DNA of 6,277 bases from Planctomycetaceae bacterium (GCA_031278315.1 JAITKS010000376.1:1-6277), one strand, 5' to 3'. Positions 1-6,167 are shown, numbered from the stretch's first letter. Numbers and translations: made by a program. The notes: generated by a model from the letters alone, not told the origin.

Positions 1-80
1 TCAAAACTTGAAACCTTCAATTAGTTGTTAGTGATTCGAACTTATAATCCGTCCGTGATAATTTCACTAAATTACTATTC

Positions 81-109
81 TGTAAATCCTGTAATCCTGT
101 TTATCCTGT
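81..109 (+). repeat. Imperfect tandem repeat, ATCCTG units
   Basis: Three successive imperfect units of 8-9 bases (TGTAAATCC, TGTAATCC, TGTTTATCC) are followed by TGTC and a run of ten A. A single related unit, TATCCTGTCA, occurs after prfA at 6091-6100. This looks like a dispersed intergenic repeat of a kind seen in many environmental bacterial genomes. No function can be read from the sequence. Confidence 0.6.
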
Positions 110-117
110 CAAAAAAA

Positions 118-180
118 AAATATTCCACACTGATATATTACAAAAAAATAAAAAACGATTTTTAAAGTGTAATTGATATA
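118..180 (+). repeat. Long interspersed repeat copy 1 (contains 19-nt core with 2-nt insertion)
   Basis: The core at 121-141 is TATTCCACACTGATATATTAC, which is the 19-nt consensus plus an extra AC. The similarity continues beyond the core through TAAAAAACGA and TTTTAAAGTGTAATTG to about 180. This matches 3216-3268 apart from a 7-base A-rich insertion, the AC insertion and a few substitutions. It ends about 65 bases upstream of the DUF499 gene start. Confidence 0.75.
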
Positions 181-244
181 CTAAAAAATCAATCAAAAAT
201 TATTTACCAATCACAAAATTACTTTCTAACTTCGATCTAAAATT

Positions 245-3010
245 ATGAAACCTTGGTACAAAGTTGTAACTCCCCGTGCGGATTTACGTGCGAATCGTCC
301 ATTAGATGCGTCGGAATTTGCGGTACATCTTGATCATGTCCGTACCGGTAAAGCGCCGGATTACTATTGTGATGCACATCAATTTTTTGACCGGACATTT
401 TTAACCGGTAACTTGCAAAAATTAGCAGTTGAAGTATTGCGCCGTCTTTCGGGTATTGTTACGGAAACATCAGCCGTTTTTAATATGTCCACACAATTCG
501 GCGGCGGCAAAACTCACGCATTGACGTTACTCTATCATCTTGCGAAATCGGGACATGATGAATCTTTTACCGGTGTCCCTAATTTACTCCAATCTGCTAA
601 TATTCAGAATGTTCCCAAATGCAAAACGGCAGTGTTTGTCGGTACGGAATTTGATTCGCTTACCGGCCGCGGCGGCAACGACGGTACACCGTTACGAAAA
701 ACGCCATGGGGCGAAATTGCATGGCAAATCGGAGGCGAGAATGCGTTCAAAATTCTTGAACAACACGACAAAAATAATATTGCACCCGCCGGTGATGTGT
801 TGAATAAGATTTTTCCCGAAAATGAACCGGCATTAATTTTGATGGACGAAATTATGAATTTCGTCAGCCGCTCTGTAAACAAAGAAGCCGGAAAACAATT
901 TTATAATTTCTTACAAATTCTTTCTGAGTTTGTGCGAAGCCGTAGTAATATTGTTCTTGCGGTTTCTGTTCCTGCGTCGGATTTGGAATTGAACCCCGAA
1001 GAACTAGGAACATTTGATCGTATTAAAAAACTTCTTGACCGTCTCGGCAAGGCGGTAATTATGTCGGTCGAATCGGAAACATCGGAAATTATTCGCCGCC
1101 GTCTTTTTGAATGGGATAACAATAATATTAAAAAAGAAGCCAAAACAGTTGCACAACATTACGAGACATGGATACAACGTCATCGGCAACAGTTACCGCA
1201 ATGGTTTCCCATTGACAACGCCGCTCGTCAATTTGAAGCAACTTATCCATTTCACCCGACAGTGATTTCTGTCTTTGAACGTAAATGGCAATCGCTTCCT
1301 CGATTCCAACGGACACGCGGAATTTTGCGTCTTCTTGCGCTTTGGGTTGCGGACGCTTACGAAAAAGGATTTCAACAACATCAATCTGACTTACTGATTA
1401 GTTTGGGCAGTGCGCCGCTGGAAAATTCAAATTTCCGTACAGCATTATTTGAACAACTCGGCGCAACAAATCTTGAAGTTGCCGTAACAACAGATATTGT
1501 CGGTAAAGACGATTCACACAGTATCAGACTCGACAAAGACGCCAATGACAATATTAGAAAAATGCGGTTACATCAAAAAATTGCGACAAGTATTTTTTTT
1601 GAATCTAATGGCGGTCAAACGCATGATGTCGCAACGGAGCCTGAAATTCGATTAGATGTTGCCGATCCGGATTTGGATATCGGCAATATTGAAACATCAT
1701 TAGAATCACTTTGTACTGCCGGTTATTATTTACTTGCCGACAACAAAAAATATCGTTTCAGCGTTAAACCGAATTTGAACAAATTACTCGCCGACCGCCG
1801 CGCAAGTGTTGATAAATCCAAAATCAACGAGCGGATTCAATCGGAAATTAAAAAAGTGTTGTTTCCTTATGAGGGAGTGAAAGTAAAATTAGTTTTTTTC
1901 CCCGAAAAAAGTATAGATATTTATGACGAACCGGTCTTGACGTTTGTTATTTTGCCGCCGGATCAAAATCGTGAAGATTGGGAGACAGTAGAACGGCGTA
2001 TCGACAAATGGACACGGGAACGCGGTGATGGAGTCCGGCGTTTCCGCAATGCGTTAGTGTGGGTTGTTGCGGAATCAGATTCGCATATTCAAGATAATGC
2101 CCGCGATCTTCTCGCATGGGAAACAATTCGAACCGAATTTAAAGAATTACGTTTAGAAGAAAACGAACAACGTTACCAACTTGAATACGGTCTGAAAAAA
2201 GCGCAACGCGATTTAACGGAAGCAATCTGGCGCACGTACAAAAATATCTCCTATCTCAATCAACAAAACAAATTACAAACGGAAGATTTAGGACTTGTAA
2301 CGTCAAGCTCATCAGAGTCATTATTACGAAAATATATTGATACAATGTGCATCAAAGATGATGCTACAGATTGTATTACCACAAATTTTCTTATTCGTAA
2401 TTGGGCAACTGCTTTGACGGAATGGTCAACCAAGTCGATCAAGGAAGTTTTTTTTGCGTCTCCGAAATTCCCACGATTATTAAAACCTGAAGCCGTTTTA
2501 GATATGTTCAAAAAAGGTGTCGCCGAAGGATGTTTTGCTTACGTCGGCAATAAAACAAAAGACGGGAAATATGAACCGTTTCGATTTAAGGAAATTGTTA
2601 CCGATATAGAAATTTCAGATGACATGTACATTATTCGGCAGGAAACCGCAGAAGAATATCTCAAGAATTGGCAACAAAATTCTATCGATAACACTGCCGC
2701 CGATAAACCGGAAGAATTAACCAAACATCAACTGCCCGAAAATACATCTACTGCCGGTTATTCACAAAACGAGAATCCTCGATCATTAATTCGAGAAGAC
2801 GATGTTTATGAATTAACATGGTCAGGCAAAATTCCACACCAAAAATGGACATCGTTTTATTCAAAAGTATTATCAAAATTAGTTCAAGGTAATGAAATTA
2901 CGCTGAATCTCCAACTCAGCGTAACATCCAACAATGGAATCTCTCAACAAACAATAAAAGAAATCAATTCAGCATTACGTGAATTAGGATTGGAAAATGA
3001 GATTAGTTGA
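245..3010 (+). CDS. DUF499-family (COG1483-type) P-loop ATPase, probable defence-system ATPase
   Basis: This gene encodes a 921-residue predicted cytoplasmic AAA+-like ATPase. The N-terminus (MKPWYKVVTPRADL, then FFDRTFLT at about 47-54) and the phosphate-binding motif NMSTQFGGGKTH (80-91, key residues GGGKT 86-90) are hallmarks of the DUF499 family. Walker B is ALILMDE (196-202). A sensor-1-like strand NIVLAVSVPASD lies at 235-246 and an arginine-rich FQRTRG at 354-359. The C-terminal signature (WTSFYSKVLSKLV, 868-880, then ALRELGL, 910-916) is present, so the protein looks full length. No signal peptide or membrane segment is visible. The family is known from defence islands beside DUF1156-type adenine methyltransferases, and is related to BREX BrxC/PglY ATPases. 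A defence role here is inferred, because no partner gene is in the window. The start is the first in-frame ATG that keeps the conserved N-terminus; no Shine-Dalgarno is seen. A hairpin overlaps the TGA stop. Confidence 0.92.
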   Translation: MKPWYKVVTPRADLRANRPLDASEFAVHLDHVRTGKAPDYYCDAHQFFDRTFLTGNLQKLAVEVLRRLSGIVTETSAVFNMSTQFGGGKTHALTLLYHLAKSGHDESFTGVPNLLQSANIQNVPKCKTAVFVGTEFDSLTGRGGNDGTPLRKTPWGEIAWQIGGENAFKILEQHDKNNIAPAGDVLNKIFPENEPALILMDEIMNFVSRSVNKEAGKQFYNFLQILSEFVRSRSNIVLAVSVPASDLELNPEELGTFDRIKKLLDRLGKAVIMSVESETSEIIRRRLFEWDNNNIKKEAKTVAQHYETWIQRHRQQLPQWFPIDNAARQFEATYPFHPTVISVFERKWQSLPRFQRTRGILRLLALWVADAYEKGFQQHQSDLLISLGSAPLENSNFRTALFEQLGATNLEVAVTTDIVGKDDSHSIRLDKDANDNIRKMRLHQKIATSIFFESNGGQTHDVATEPEIRLDVADPDLDIGNIETSLESLCTAGYYLLADNKKYRFSVKPNLNKLLADRRASVDKSKINERIQSEIKKVLFPYEGVKVKLVFFPEKSIDIYDEPVLTFVILPPDQNREDWETVERRIDKWTRERGDGVRRFRNALVWVVAESDSHIQDNARDLLAWETIRTEFKELRLEENEQRYQLEYGLKKAQRDLTEAIWRTYKNISYLNQQNKLQTEDLGLVTSSSSESLLRKYIDTMCIKDDATDCITTNFLIRNWATALTEWSTKSIKEVFFASPKFPRLLKPEAVLDMFKKGVAEGCFAYVGNKTKDGKYEPFRFKEIVTDIEISDDMYIIRQETAEEYLKNWQQNSIDNTAADKPEELTKHQLPENTSTAGYSQNENPRSLIREDDVYELTWSGKIPHQKWTSFYSKVLSKLVQGNEITLNLQLSVTSNNGISQQTIKEINSALRELGLENEIS

Positions 3011-3031
3011 AACGATTAAAATACGTTTCAA
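3007..3031 (+). other. Hairpin overlapping the DUF499 ATPase stop codon
   Basis: A perfect 8-bp inverted repeat, TTGAAACG (3007-3014) and CGTTTCAA (3024-3031), encloses a 9-base loop. The upstream arm contains the TGA stop (3008-3010). It lacks a following T-run, so it is not a standard intrinsic terminator. It could stabilise the mRNA 3' end or act with the GC-rich hairpin 47 bases further on. Confidence 0.5.
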
Positions 3032-3039
3032 ATTACTCT

Positions 3040-3060
3040 GTAATATATCAGTGAAATAAT
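3040..3060 (-). repeat. 19-nt interspersed repeat, reverse copy
   Basis: Read on the - strand this is ATTATTTCACTGATATATTAC. It matches the consensus TATTCCACTGATATATTAC except at the TTCC/TTTC position. It begins 30 bases after the ATPase stop codon. The reverse copy after prfA lies at nearly the same distance from its stop (34 bases). Confidence 0.75.
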
Positions 3061-3077
3061 TTATTGTTGCCGGGAAC

Positions 3078-3111
3078 GCGGTCGTCTCGACCGCATCTTT
3101 AGGCTTTTTTT
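3078..3111 (+). terminator. Probable intrinsic terminator (hairpin a) after the ATPase gene
   Basis: The stem GCGGTCG (3078-3084) pairs perfectly with CGACCGC (3088-3094) over loop TCT. It is followed by ATCTTT, then AGGC and seven T (3105-3111). The hairpin starts 68 bases after the ATPase stop on the same strand. The stem differs from its sister copies by compensatory base-pair changes, which supports real pairing. The T-tract is split by AGGC, so termination strength is uncertain. Confidence 0.55.
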
Positions 3112-3141
3112 GTACAAAAAAGATGCAGGCGGGACGCCTGC
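3105..3141 (-). terminator. Terminator-like hairpin b, reverse orientation, partner of hairpin a
   Basis: The stem GCAGGCG (3125-3131) pairs with CGCCTGC (3135-3141) over loop GGA. Read on the - strand, the stem is followed by ATC and a T-run. It is therefore a mirror partner of hairpin a, with the palindrome TTTTTTGTACAAAAAA (3106-3121) between them. No - strand gene lies downstream of it in the window, so it may be part of the repeat and not a terminator serving a gene. Confidence 0.45.
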
Positions 3142-3151
3142 GTTCCCGCCT

Positions 3152-3183
3152 AAAATCTAAAATTACAAAATCTGATTTCTCTG
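3152..3183. repeat. 32-bp exact inverted match to 6168-6199 (left arm)
   Basis: This 32-base segment (starting AAAATCTAAAATTACAAAAT and ending TTTCTCTG) is found as an exact reverse complement at 6168-6199. It lies between the double hairpin and the TTCTCTGTG tandem units, which are also shared with the right-hand copy. Confidence 0.85.
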
Positions 3184-3203
3184 TGTTCTCTGTGTCCTCT
3201 GTG
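3177..3203 (+). repeat. Three 9-bp tandem units (TTCTCTGTG)
   Basis: The units are TTCTCTGTG, TTCTCTGTG and TCCTCTGTG, followed by GTTAATAA. An inverted, slightly diverged version (units TTCTCTGAT, TTCTCTGTG, TCCTTTGTG on the - strand) occurs at about 6149-6175. This is a recurrent intergenic repeat type. Translated on the - strand it gives the NHRGHREHRE peptide typical of spurious predicted proteins. Confidence 0.75.
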
Positions 3204-3215
3204 GTTAATAAAACA

Positions 3216-3268
3216 AATATTCCACTGATATATTACTAAAAAACGAATTTTAAAGTGTAATTGGTATA
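3216..3268 (+). repeat. Long interspersed repeat copy 2 (contains consensus 19-nt core)
   Basis: The core at 3218-3236 is the exact consensus TATTCCACTGATATATTAC. Similarity to 118-180 continues through TAAAAAACGA and TTTTAAAGTGTAATTG to TATA at 3268. The upstream edge abuts the TTCTCTGTG tandem repeat, as also happens in the inverted copy after prfA. Confidence 0.8.
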
Positions 3269-3394
3269 GAATATATTTTGTCTTTACTTTTTGTTTCTCT
3301 TTTTTTGTTTCTTTTGCGGAATGGTCTTTACTTTTTTTGGGGAATTGGTACAACTTCGCACTCATTATATGTATCATCTATGAATTTCGATGAC

Positions 3395-3411
3395 ACGAAA
3401 ACGGTTTTCGT
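3395..3411. other. 17-nt palindrome ACGAAAACGGTTTTCGT
   Basis: Arms ACGAAAAC and GTTTTCGT flank a single central G, and the element is followed by TTT. As RNA it would form a 7-bp stem with a CGG loop and a short U-run. It may be a weak terminator-like hairpin, an operator-like site, or chance in AT-rich DNA. It lies 165 bases upstream of grpE. Confidence 0.35.
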
Positions 3412-3423
3412 TTTAAACTAAAA

Positions 3424-3497
3424 TCGCCCTGAACGGACAATCGGCATTAGCGTAATGCGATAGCCCTGCGCTATTGTTGATTGCCCCTACGAGGCGA
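3424..3497. other. Three-way-junction-like folded element, possible structured repeat
   Basis: Nested pairings are visible: outer TCGCC (3424-3428) with GGCGA (3493-3497); GG plus CAATC (3435-3442, one A-C mismatch) with GATTG plus CC (3479-3486); and inside these two side-by-side hairpins, GCATTA-GCG-TAATGC (3444-3458) and ATAGC-CCTGC-GCTAT (3460-3474). Its base composition is more GC-rich than its surroundings. It is not a tRNA: there is no anticodon arm or T-loop signature. It may be a REP/MITE-like dispersed element. Only one copy is in the window, so repeat status is inferred. Confidence 0.5.
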
Positions 3498-3530
3498 ATT
3501 CATGGACTATTTTTTGACTCAAAAACAAAT

Positions 3531-3555
3531 TATTCCACTGATATATTTATATTAC
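3531..3555 (+). repeat. 19-nt interspersed repeat, expanded copy upstream of grpE
   Basis: TATTCCACTGATATATT is followed by an extra TATATT-like step before the final TAC, so the repeat is stretched by six bases. It ends 21 bases upstream of the grpE start, close enough to overlap the promoter or 5' leader. It is preceded by AAAACAAAT, as are the copies at 3218 and 4905. Confidence 0.7.
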
Positions 3556-3576
3556 TATTTTTTTGTTTTTTAATTT

Positions 3577-4776
3577 ATGACAGATGATTTTGAAAAATAT
3601 CAGACCTCTTTTGATCGGCTGATGAAATTTTCGGTTGATCGGGAATCAACAAAAAATGTTGACGAGCCGATTACATTTTATAAAGACAATTCTGATAATT
3701 CGACCAACGATCAGATTGAACAATCTGCTCAATTAGATAACGAACAACTAGAACTATTAGATCAATTAGATCAGATGAATCCGTTTGAATCTGTCGAACC
3801 TGTTGAATTTGTTGAACCAGTTGAATCTGAAAACTCGAACAATAGCGTTGAATTACATAACACAACAACAGACGAAATTTACAACGAAACAAATTCAATA
3901 AGAACTGCCGCCGAAATTAAATCTTCGGAAATTATGATTTCTCAAGACCCAATCGAACATAAAATAACGGAACTGTCTCATCAGAATGCGAATGTGTTGG
4001 AACAATTTACGAGTTGGCTTTATTCGGCAGAAACAGAAAATACAAAAGATAATAAAGATAATAATGCCGTTGACTCTTCAAATAATGACGATTCAGAGCG
4101 AATTAGTGAAACTGGTCTTTTTCAAGTTTTTGAAGCGATAACAGCGCAACGTCAAGAATTGAAACTTTATGTTAAATCCGGCCGCAAAACAGTTGACTTA
4201 ATTGAAAAAAGTATAGAGGAAACTTCCCGCGCAGTTGAGCAGCTAGGACGCTTAAAACGAGAACGGCCGGAAATTGAACGTAAAGCGGTCAAACCGTTTA
4301 TTATGAGTTTAATCGAAATTGATGAATCGTTGTTACGTGCGATTTCTTTTTTGGATACGGTTCAGAGCAGATTAATTTTTCATTCGCGTAATATTGAAAT
4401 TTATGCTGGTGCGTATTGTGATCGATTTTCATTTTTTCAGAGATTGTGGCGGCGGAAAACAATTTTTCAATATACAGATTATTTGATAAAAGAACGGGCA
4501 GCAGAAGTTGAACATGTTTTGCAACCGCTGCATGACGGATTTAAGATGGTAATATTCAGGATGGATGATGTATTGCGGCGTCACGATGTTAAAAGATTGA
4601 ATCCGGTTGGAGAGTTAGTCAATCCGGAAACAATGCAGGTTGTTGCGGTTTTGGATTCAGATACGGTTGAAGCCGGTCATGTAGTTGATGTAATTCGACC
4701 CGGATATTTGTGGCGGGGAATTCCTTTTCGATTTGCGGATGTTCGCGCAGCAAGAGTATCGAAAATAAATAAATAG
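3577..4776 (+). CDS. grpE: GrpE-family nucleotide exchange factor with long acidic N-terminal extension
   Basis: This encodes a 399-residue protein, about twice the usual GrpE length of roughly 200. GrpE releases ADP from DnaK in the cytoplasmic Hsp70 cycle. Residues 1 to about 178 are low complexity, rich in E, D, N, Q and S, and probably disordered. They include a VEPVEFVEPVE repeat (73-83) and a stretch of Asn, Asp and Lys near 155-172. A long helical, coiled-coil-like region follows (about 181-275; FEAITAQRQELKLYVKSGRK at 185-204). The C-terminal part is the clearest GrpE match: FKMVIFRMDDVLRRHDVKRL (322-341), NPVGELVNPETMQVVAV (342-358), then DTVEAGHVVDVIRPGYLWRG (362-381), which fits the GrpE beta domain. 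The usual His-Glu-Ala after the Asp-Pro motif is replaced by Met-Gln-Val, so it is divergent. dnaK and dnaJ are not adjacent. The gene ends in tandem in-frame stops, TAG TGA (4774-4779). The start has no Shine-Dalgarno but is the first ATG of the frame. This form resembles planctomycete GrpE as I recall it. Confidence 0.84.
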   Translation: MTDDFEKYQTSFDRLMKFSVDRESTKNVDEPITFYKDNSDNSTNDQIEQSAQLDNEQLELLDQLDQMNPFESVEPVEFVEPVESENSNNSVELHNTTTDEIYNETNSIRTAAEIKSSEIMISQDPIEHKITELSHQNANVLEQFTSWLYSAETENTKDNKDNNAVDSSNNDDSERISETGLFQVFEAITAQRQELKLYVKSGRKTVDLIEKSIEETSRAVEQLGRLKRERPEIERKAVKPFIMSLIEIDESLLRAISFLDTVQSRLIFHSRNIEIYAGAYCDRFSFFQRLWRRKTIFQYTDYLIKERAAEVEHVLQPLHDGFKMVIFRMDDVLRRHDVKRLNPVGELVNPETMQVVAVLDSDTVEAGHVVDVIRPGYLWRGIPFRFADVRAARVSKINK

Positions 4777-4815
4777 TGAAAATATATTTTACACACAGTG
4801 AAAAATAAACTTGAA

Positions 4816-4886
4816 ACCTTTTGGAAATTTCACTGATATATTTCACTGACATATTACATTTATTTTTTATATTAGATTCAAAAGGT
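4816..4886 (+). other. 8-bp inverted repeat enclosing a tandem repeat pair after grpE
   Basis: ACCTTTTG (4816-4823) is the exact reverse complement of CAAAAGGT (4879-4886). The 55-base interior holds the double 19-nt-type repeat. This may be a long-range RNA stem in the grpE 3' region or chance. No T-run follows, so it is not called a terminator. AAACTTGAAACCTT just upstream (4807-4820) also occurs at 4-17. Confidence 0.3.
4828..4857 (+). repeat. 19-nt interspersed repeat, tandem partial copies
   Basis: TTTCACTGATATA (4828-4840) runs directly into TTTCACTGACATATTAC (4841-4857). This gives two overlapping or tandem diverged copies of the motif. They lie about 50 bases after the grpE stop. Confidence 0.65.
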
Positions 4887-4904
4887 GATAATGTAAAAAA
4901 CAAA

Positions 4905-4923
4905 TATTCAACTGATATATTAC
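4905..4923 (+). repeat. 19-nt interspersed repeat upstream of prfA
   Basis: TATTCAACTGATATATTAC differs from the consensus at one base and is preceded by AAAACAAA. It ends 84 bases upstream of the prfA start. The following TTAATTCTGATTTCTGA (from 4935) resembles part of the composite module near 3171. Confidence 0.75.
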
Positions 4924-5007
4924 TTTTATTCTTAATTTTAATTCTGATTTCTGACATGCGGATTATAAATTAAAAATTGTTGTAATATTATTTTATTTTT
5001 TTGTTGT

Positions 5008-6081
5008 ATGAAGAAATTGCTTGATAATACACTTGAGCGTTTTGAGGAGCTTGAGCGTTTGATGTCTTCGGACAATGTGCTTTGTGATTCTTTTAGAATG
5101 CAACAGATTGCACGAGAGCATGGAATGATAGCGAAAATGGCGACGAAGTATCGGCGTTTTAAGCAGCTTAATGATCAGATTTCTGAGATGGGATCGATAT
5201 TGGAAGGTTCTGATATTGAGATGCGTGAACTTGCGGAGCTTGAGCTGCCGGAATTGCGTGAAGAGCGTGAGTTAATATGGAATGAATTACTTGACATGAC
5301 AGTTGGCGGAGTTGATGCGAATCGTACAAGTTTAGTTTTGGAAATACGTGCCGGAACGGGCGGAGAGGAGGCTGCTTTATTTGCGGGTGATTTGTATGGA
5401 ATGTACAAACGTTATTGTGAAAGTTGCGGTTGGAAAGTTGAGATTTTATCACTTAATGCAACGGAATTAGGCGGTTTTAAGGAGATTGTTTTAGGAATTG
5501 ACGGTGAAGGTTGTTTTCGTAAGTTGCAATTTGAGAGCGGAGGTCATCGGGTTCAGAGAGTACCTGAAACAGAAACGAAAGGCAGAATACATACTTCGGC
5601 GGCAACTGTAGCAGTGATGGCGGAACCGGAGGATGTAGAAATCGATCTAAAACCGGAAGACTACAGATTAGACAGATTTTGTGCAAGCGGACCAGGGGGG
5701 CAACATGTGAACAAAACGGCTTCTGCGGTAAGGTTAACTCATTTTGCTACGGGGTTAGTTGTGAGTTGTCAAGATGAGAAAAGTCAGCATAAAAATTTAG
5801 CCAAAGCGTTACGGGTTTTAAAGACAAGACTGTATGAAAGCAAACGGGAAGAAGAACAAAAAAAGCGTTCTGAAGAACGTTTGAGTAAAATCGGCAGCGG
5901 AGACAGAAGTGAGCGAATAAGAACATATAATTTCCCTGAAAATCGTATTACGGATCATCGAATTGGGTTAACACTTTACAAATTGGATTCGATTTTAGTA
6001 GGCAATCTTGAGCCTGTAATTGAGGGTCTAATGGAATACGAAAAACGCGAATTACGCACAGCCTTCAGCGATAATAAATAG
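5008..6081 (+). CDS. prfA: Peptide chain release factor 1 (RF1)
   Basis: This encodes a 357-residue class I release factor of normal RF1 length. It reads UAA and UAG stop codons on the ribosome and triggers peptidyl-tRNA hydrolysis. The catalytic GGQ motif is at 230-232, within [19 protein letters not shown] (227-245). The codon-reading tripeptide is PET (186-188) in [18 protein letters not shown], which is the P-x-T of RF1 and not the SPF of RF2. [12 protein letters not shown] (316-327) is also RF1-like. [20 protein letters not shown] (114-133) is the conserved opening of the core domain. The N-terminal helical domain (1 to about 100) starts with [16 protein letters not shown], typical of the family, which supports the ATG at 5008 although no Shine-Dalgarno precedes it. 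prmC (hemK), the methyltransferase that modifies the GGQ glutamine and often follows prfA, does not start within the 196 bases after the stop. No damage or frameshift is seen. Confidence 0.99.
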   Translation: MKKLLDNTLERFEELERLMSSDNVLCDSFRMQQIAREHGMIAKMATKYRRFKQLNDQISEMGSILEGSDIEMRELAELELPELREERELIWNELLDMTVGGVDANRTSLVLEIRAGTGGEEAALFAGDLYGMYKRYCESCGWKVEILSLNATELGGFKEIVLGIDGEGCFRKLQFESGGHRVQRVPETETKGRIHTSAATVAVMAEPEDVEIDLKPEDYRLDRFCASGPGGQHVNKTASAVRLTHFATGLVVSCQDEKSQHKNLAKALRVLKTRLYESKREEEQKKRSEERLSKIGSGDRSERIRTYNFPENRITDHRIGLTLYKLDSILVGNLEPVIEGLMEYEKRELRTAFSDNK

Positions 6082-6114
6082 AATAAAATGTATCCTGTCA
6101 TAAAATGTTTTTTC

Positions 6115-6133
6115 GTAATATATCAGCGGAATA
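6115..6133 (-). repeat. 19-nt interspersed repeat, reverse copy after prfA
   Basis: On the - strand it reads TATTCCGCTGATATATTAC, one base from the consensus. It starts 34 bases after the prfA stop. It forms the outer end of the inverted composite module that continues to the hairpin at 6240. Confidence 0.75.
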
Positions 6134-6167
6134 TTTTTTTTATTAACCACAAAGGACACAGAGAAAT

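Larger units (their letters stand above)
3071..3150. repeat. Head-to-head double-hairpin repeat element
   Basis: Two inverted copies of one unit (GGGAACGC, 7-bp stem, GCATCTTT) flank the 16-bp palindrome TTTTTTGTACAAAAAA. The left copy is variant (GCGGTCG stem) and the right copy has the GCAGGCG stem. A third copy, identical in stem to the right one and including the full 16-bp palindrome, lies at 6234-6275. This looks like a non-coding dispersed element with its own inverted symmetry. Confidence 0.75.
3011..3576. other. 566-base gene-free region dense in repeats and folded elements
   Basis: No credible coding sequence lies between the DUF499 ATPase gene and grpE. In order it holds: the downstream arm of a hairpin over the ATPase stop codon, a reverse copy of the 19-nt repeat, two head-to-head GC-rich hairpins around TTTTTTGTACAAAAAA, three 9-bp tandem units of TTCTCTGTG type, a forward 19-nt repeat inside a longer 53-base repeat, a T-rich tract (about 3272-3340), a 17-nt palindrome, a three-way-junction-like element and a last 19-nt repeat copy just upstream of grpE. 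I could not define a convincing sigma-70 promoter by eye, because the AT-rich background offers many weak matches. Confidence 0.8.

Noticed and set aside
25..48. Sigma-70 promoter from TTGTTA (25-30) and TATAAT (43-48)
   Set aside because: The spacer is only 12 bases and the pair lies about 200 bases upstream of the gene start. Weak matches like this are expected in AT-rich DNA.
3150..3377. 75-codon open frame on the - strand
   Set aside because: Its N-terminal half (the genomic right side) comes from the T-rich tract, and its NHRGHREHRE segment comes from the TTCTCTGTG tandem repeat, a classic spurious-protein signature. It has no family resemblance.
3424..3497. tRNA gene suggested by the multi-arm fold
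   Set aside because: It has only two internal hairpins with 3- and 5-base loops, no T-loop GTTCRANNC signature, no anticodon arm and no CCA-type end.
3424..3497. Integron attC site
   Set aside because: The RYYYAAC and GTTRRRY core sites are not both present at matching ends, and no cassette gene or integrase is in the window.
121..4923. Possible CRISPR array from the recurring 19-nt motif
   Set aside because: Spacing is irregular (from 0 to about 2.9 kb), copies occur in both orientations and vary in sequence, and genes lie between them. No cas genes are seen.
4619..4957. 112-codon open frame on the - strand across the grpE 3' end
   Set aside because: It overlaps grpE antisense and its repeated NISVEY/NMSVKY-like segments are translations of the 19-nt repeat copies. 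It has no start-site support.
5008..6081. Release factor 2 (prfB)
   Set aside because: The codon-recognition tripeptide is PET and not SPF, there is no programmed frameshift near the start, and RF1-type motifs are seen throughout.
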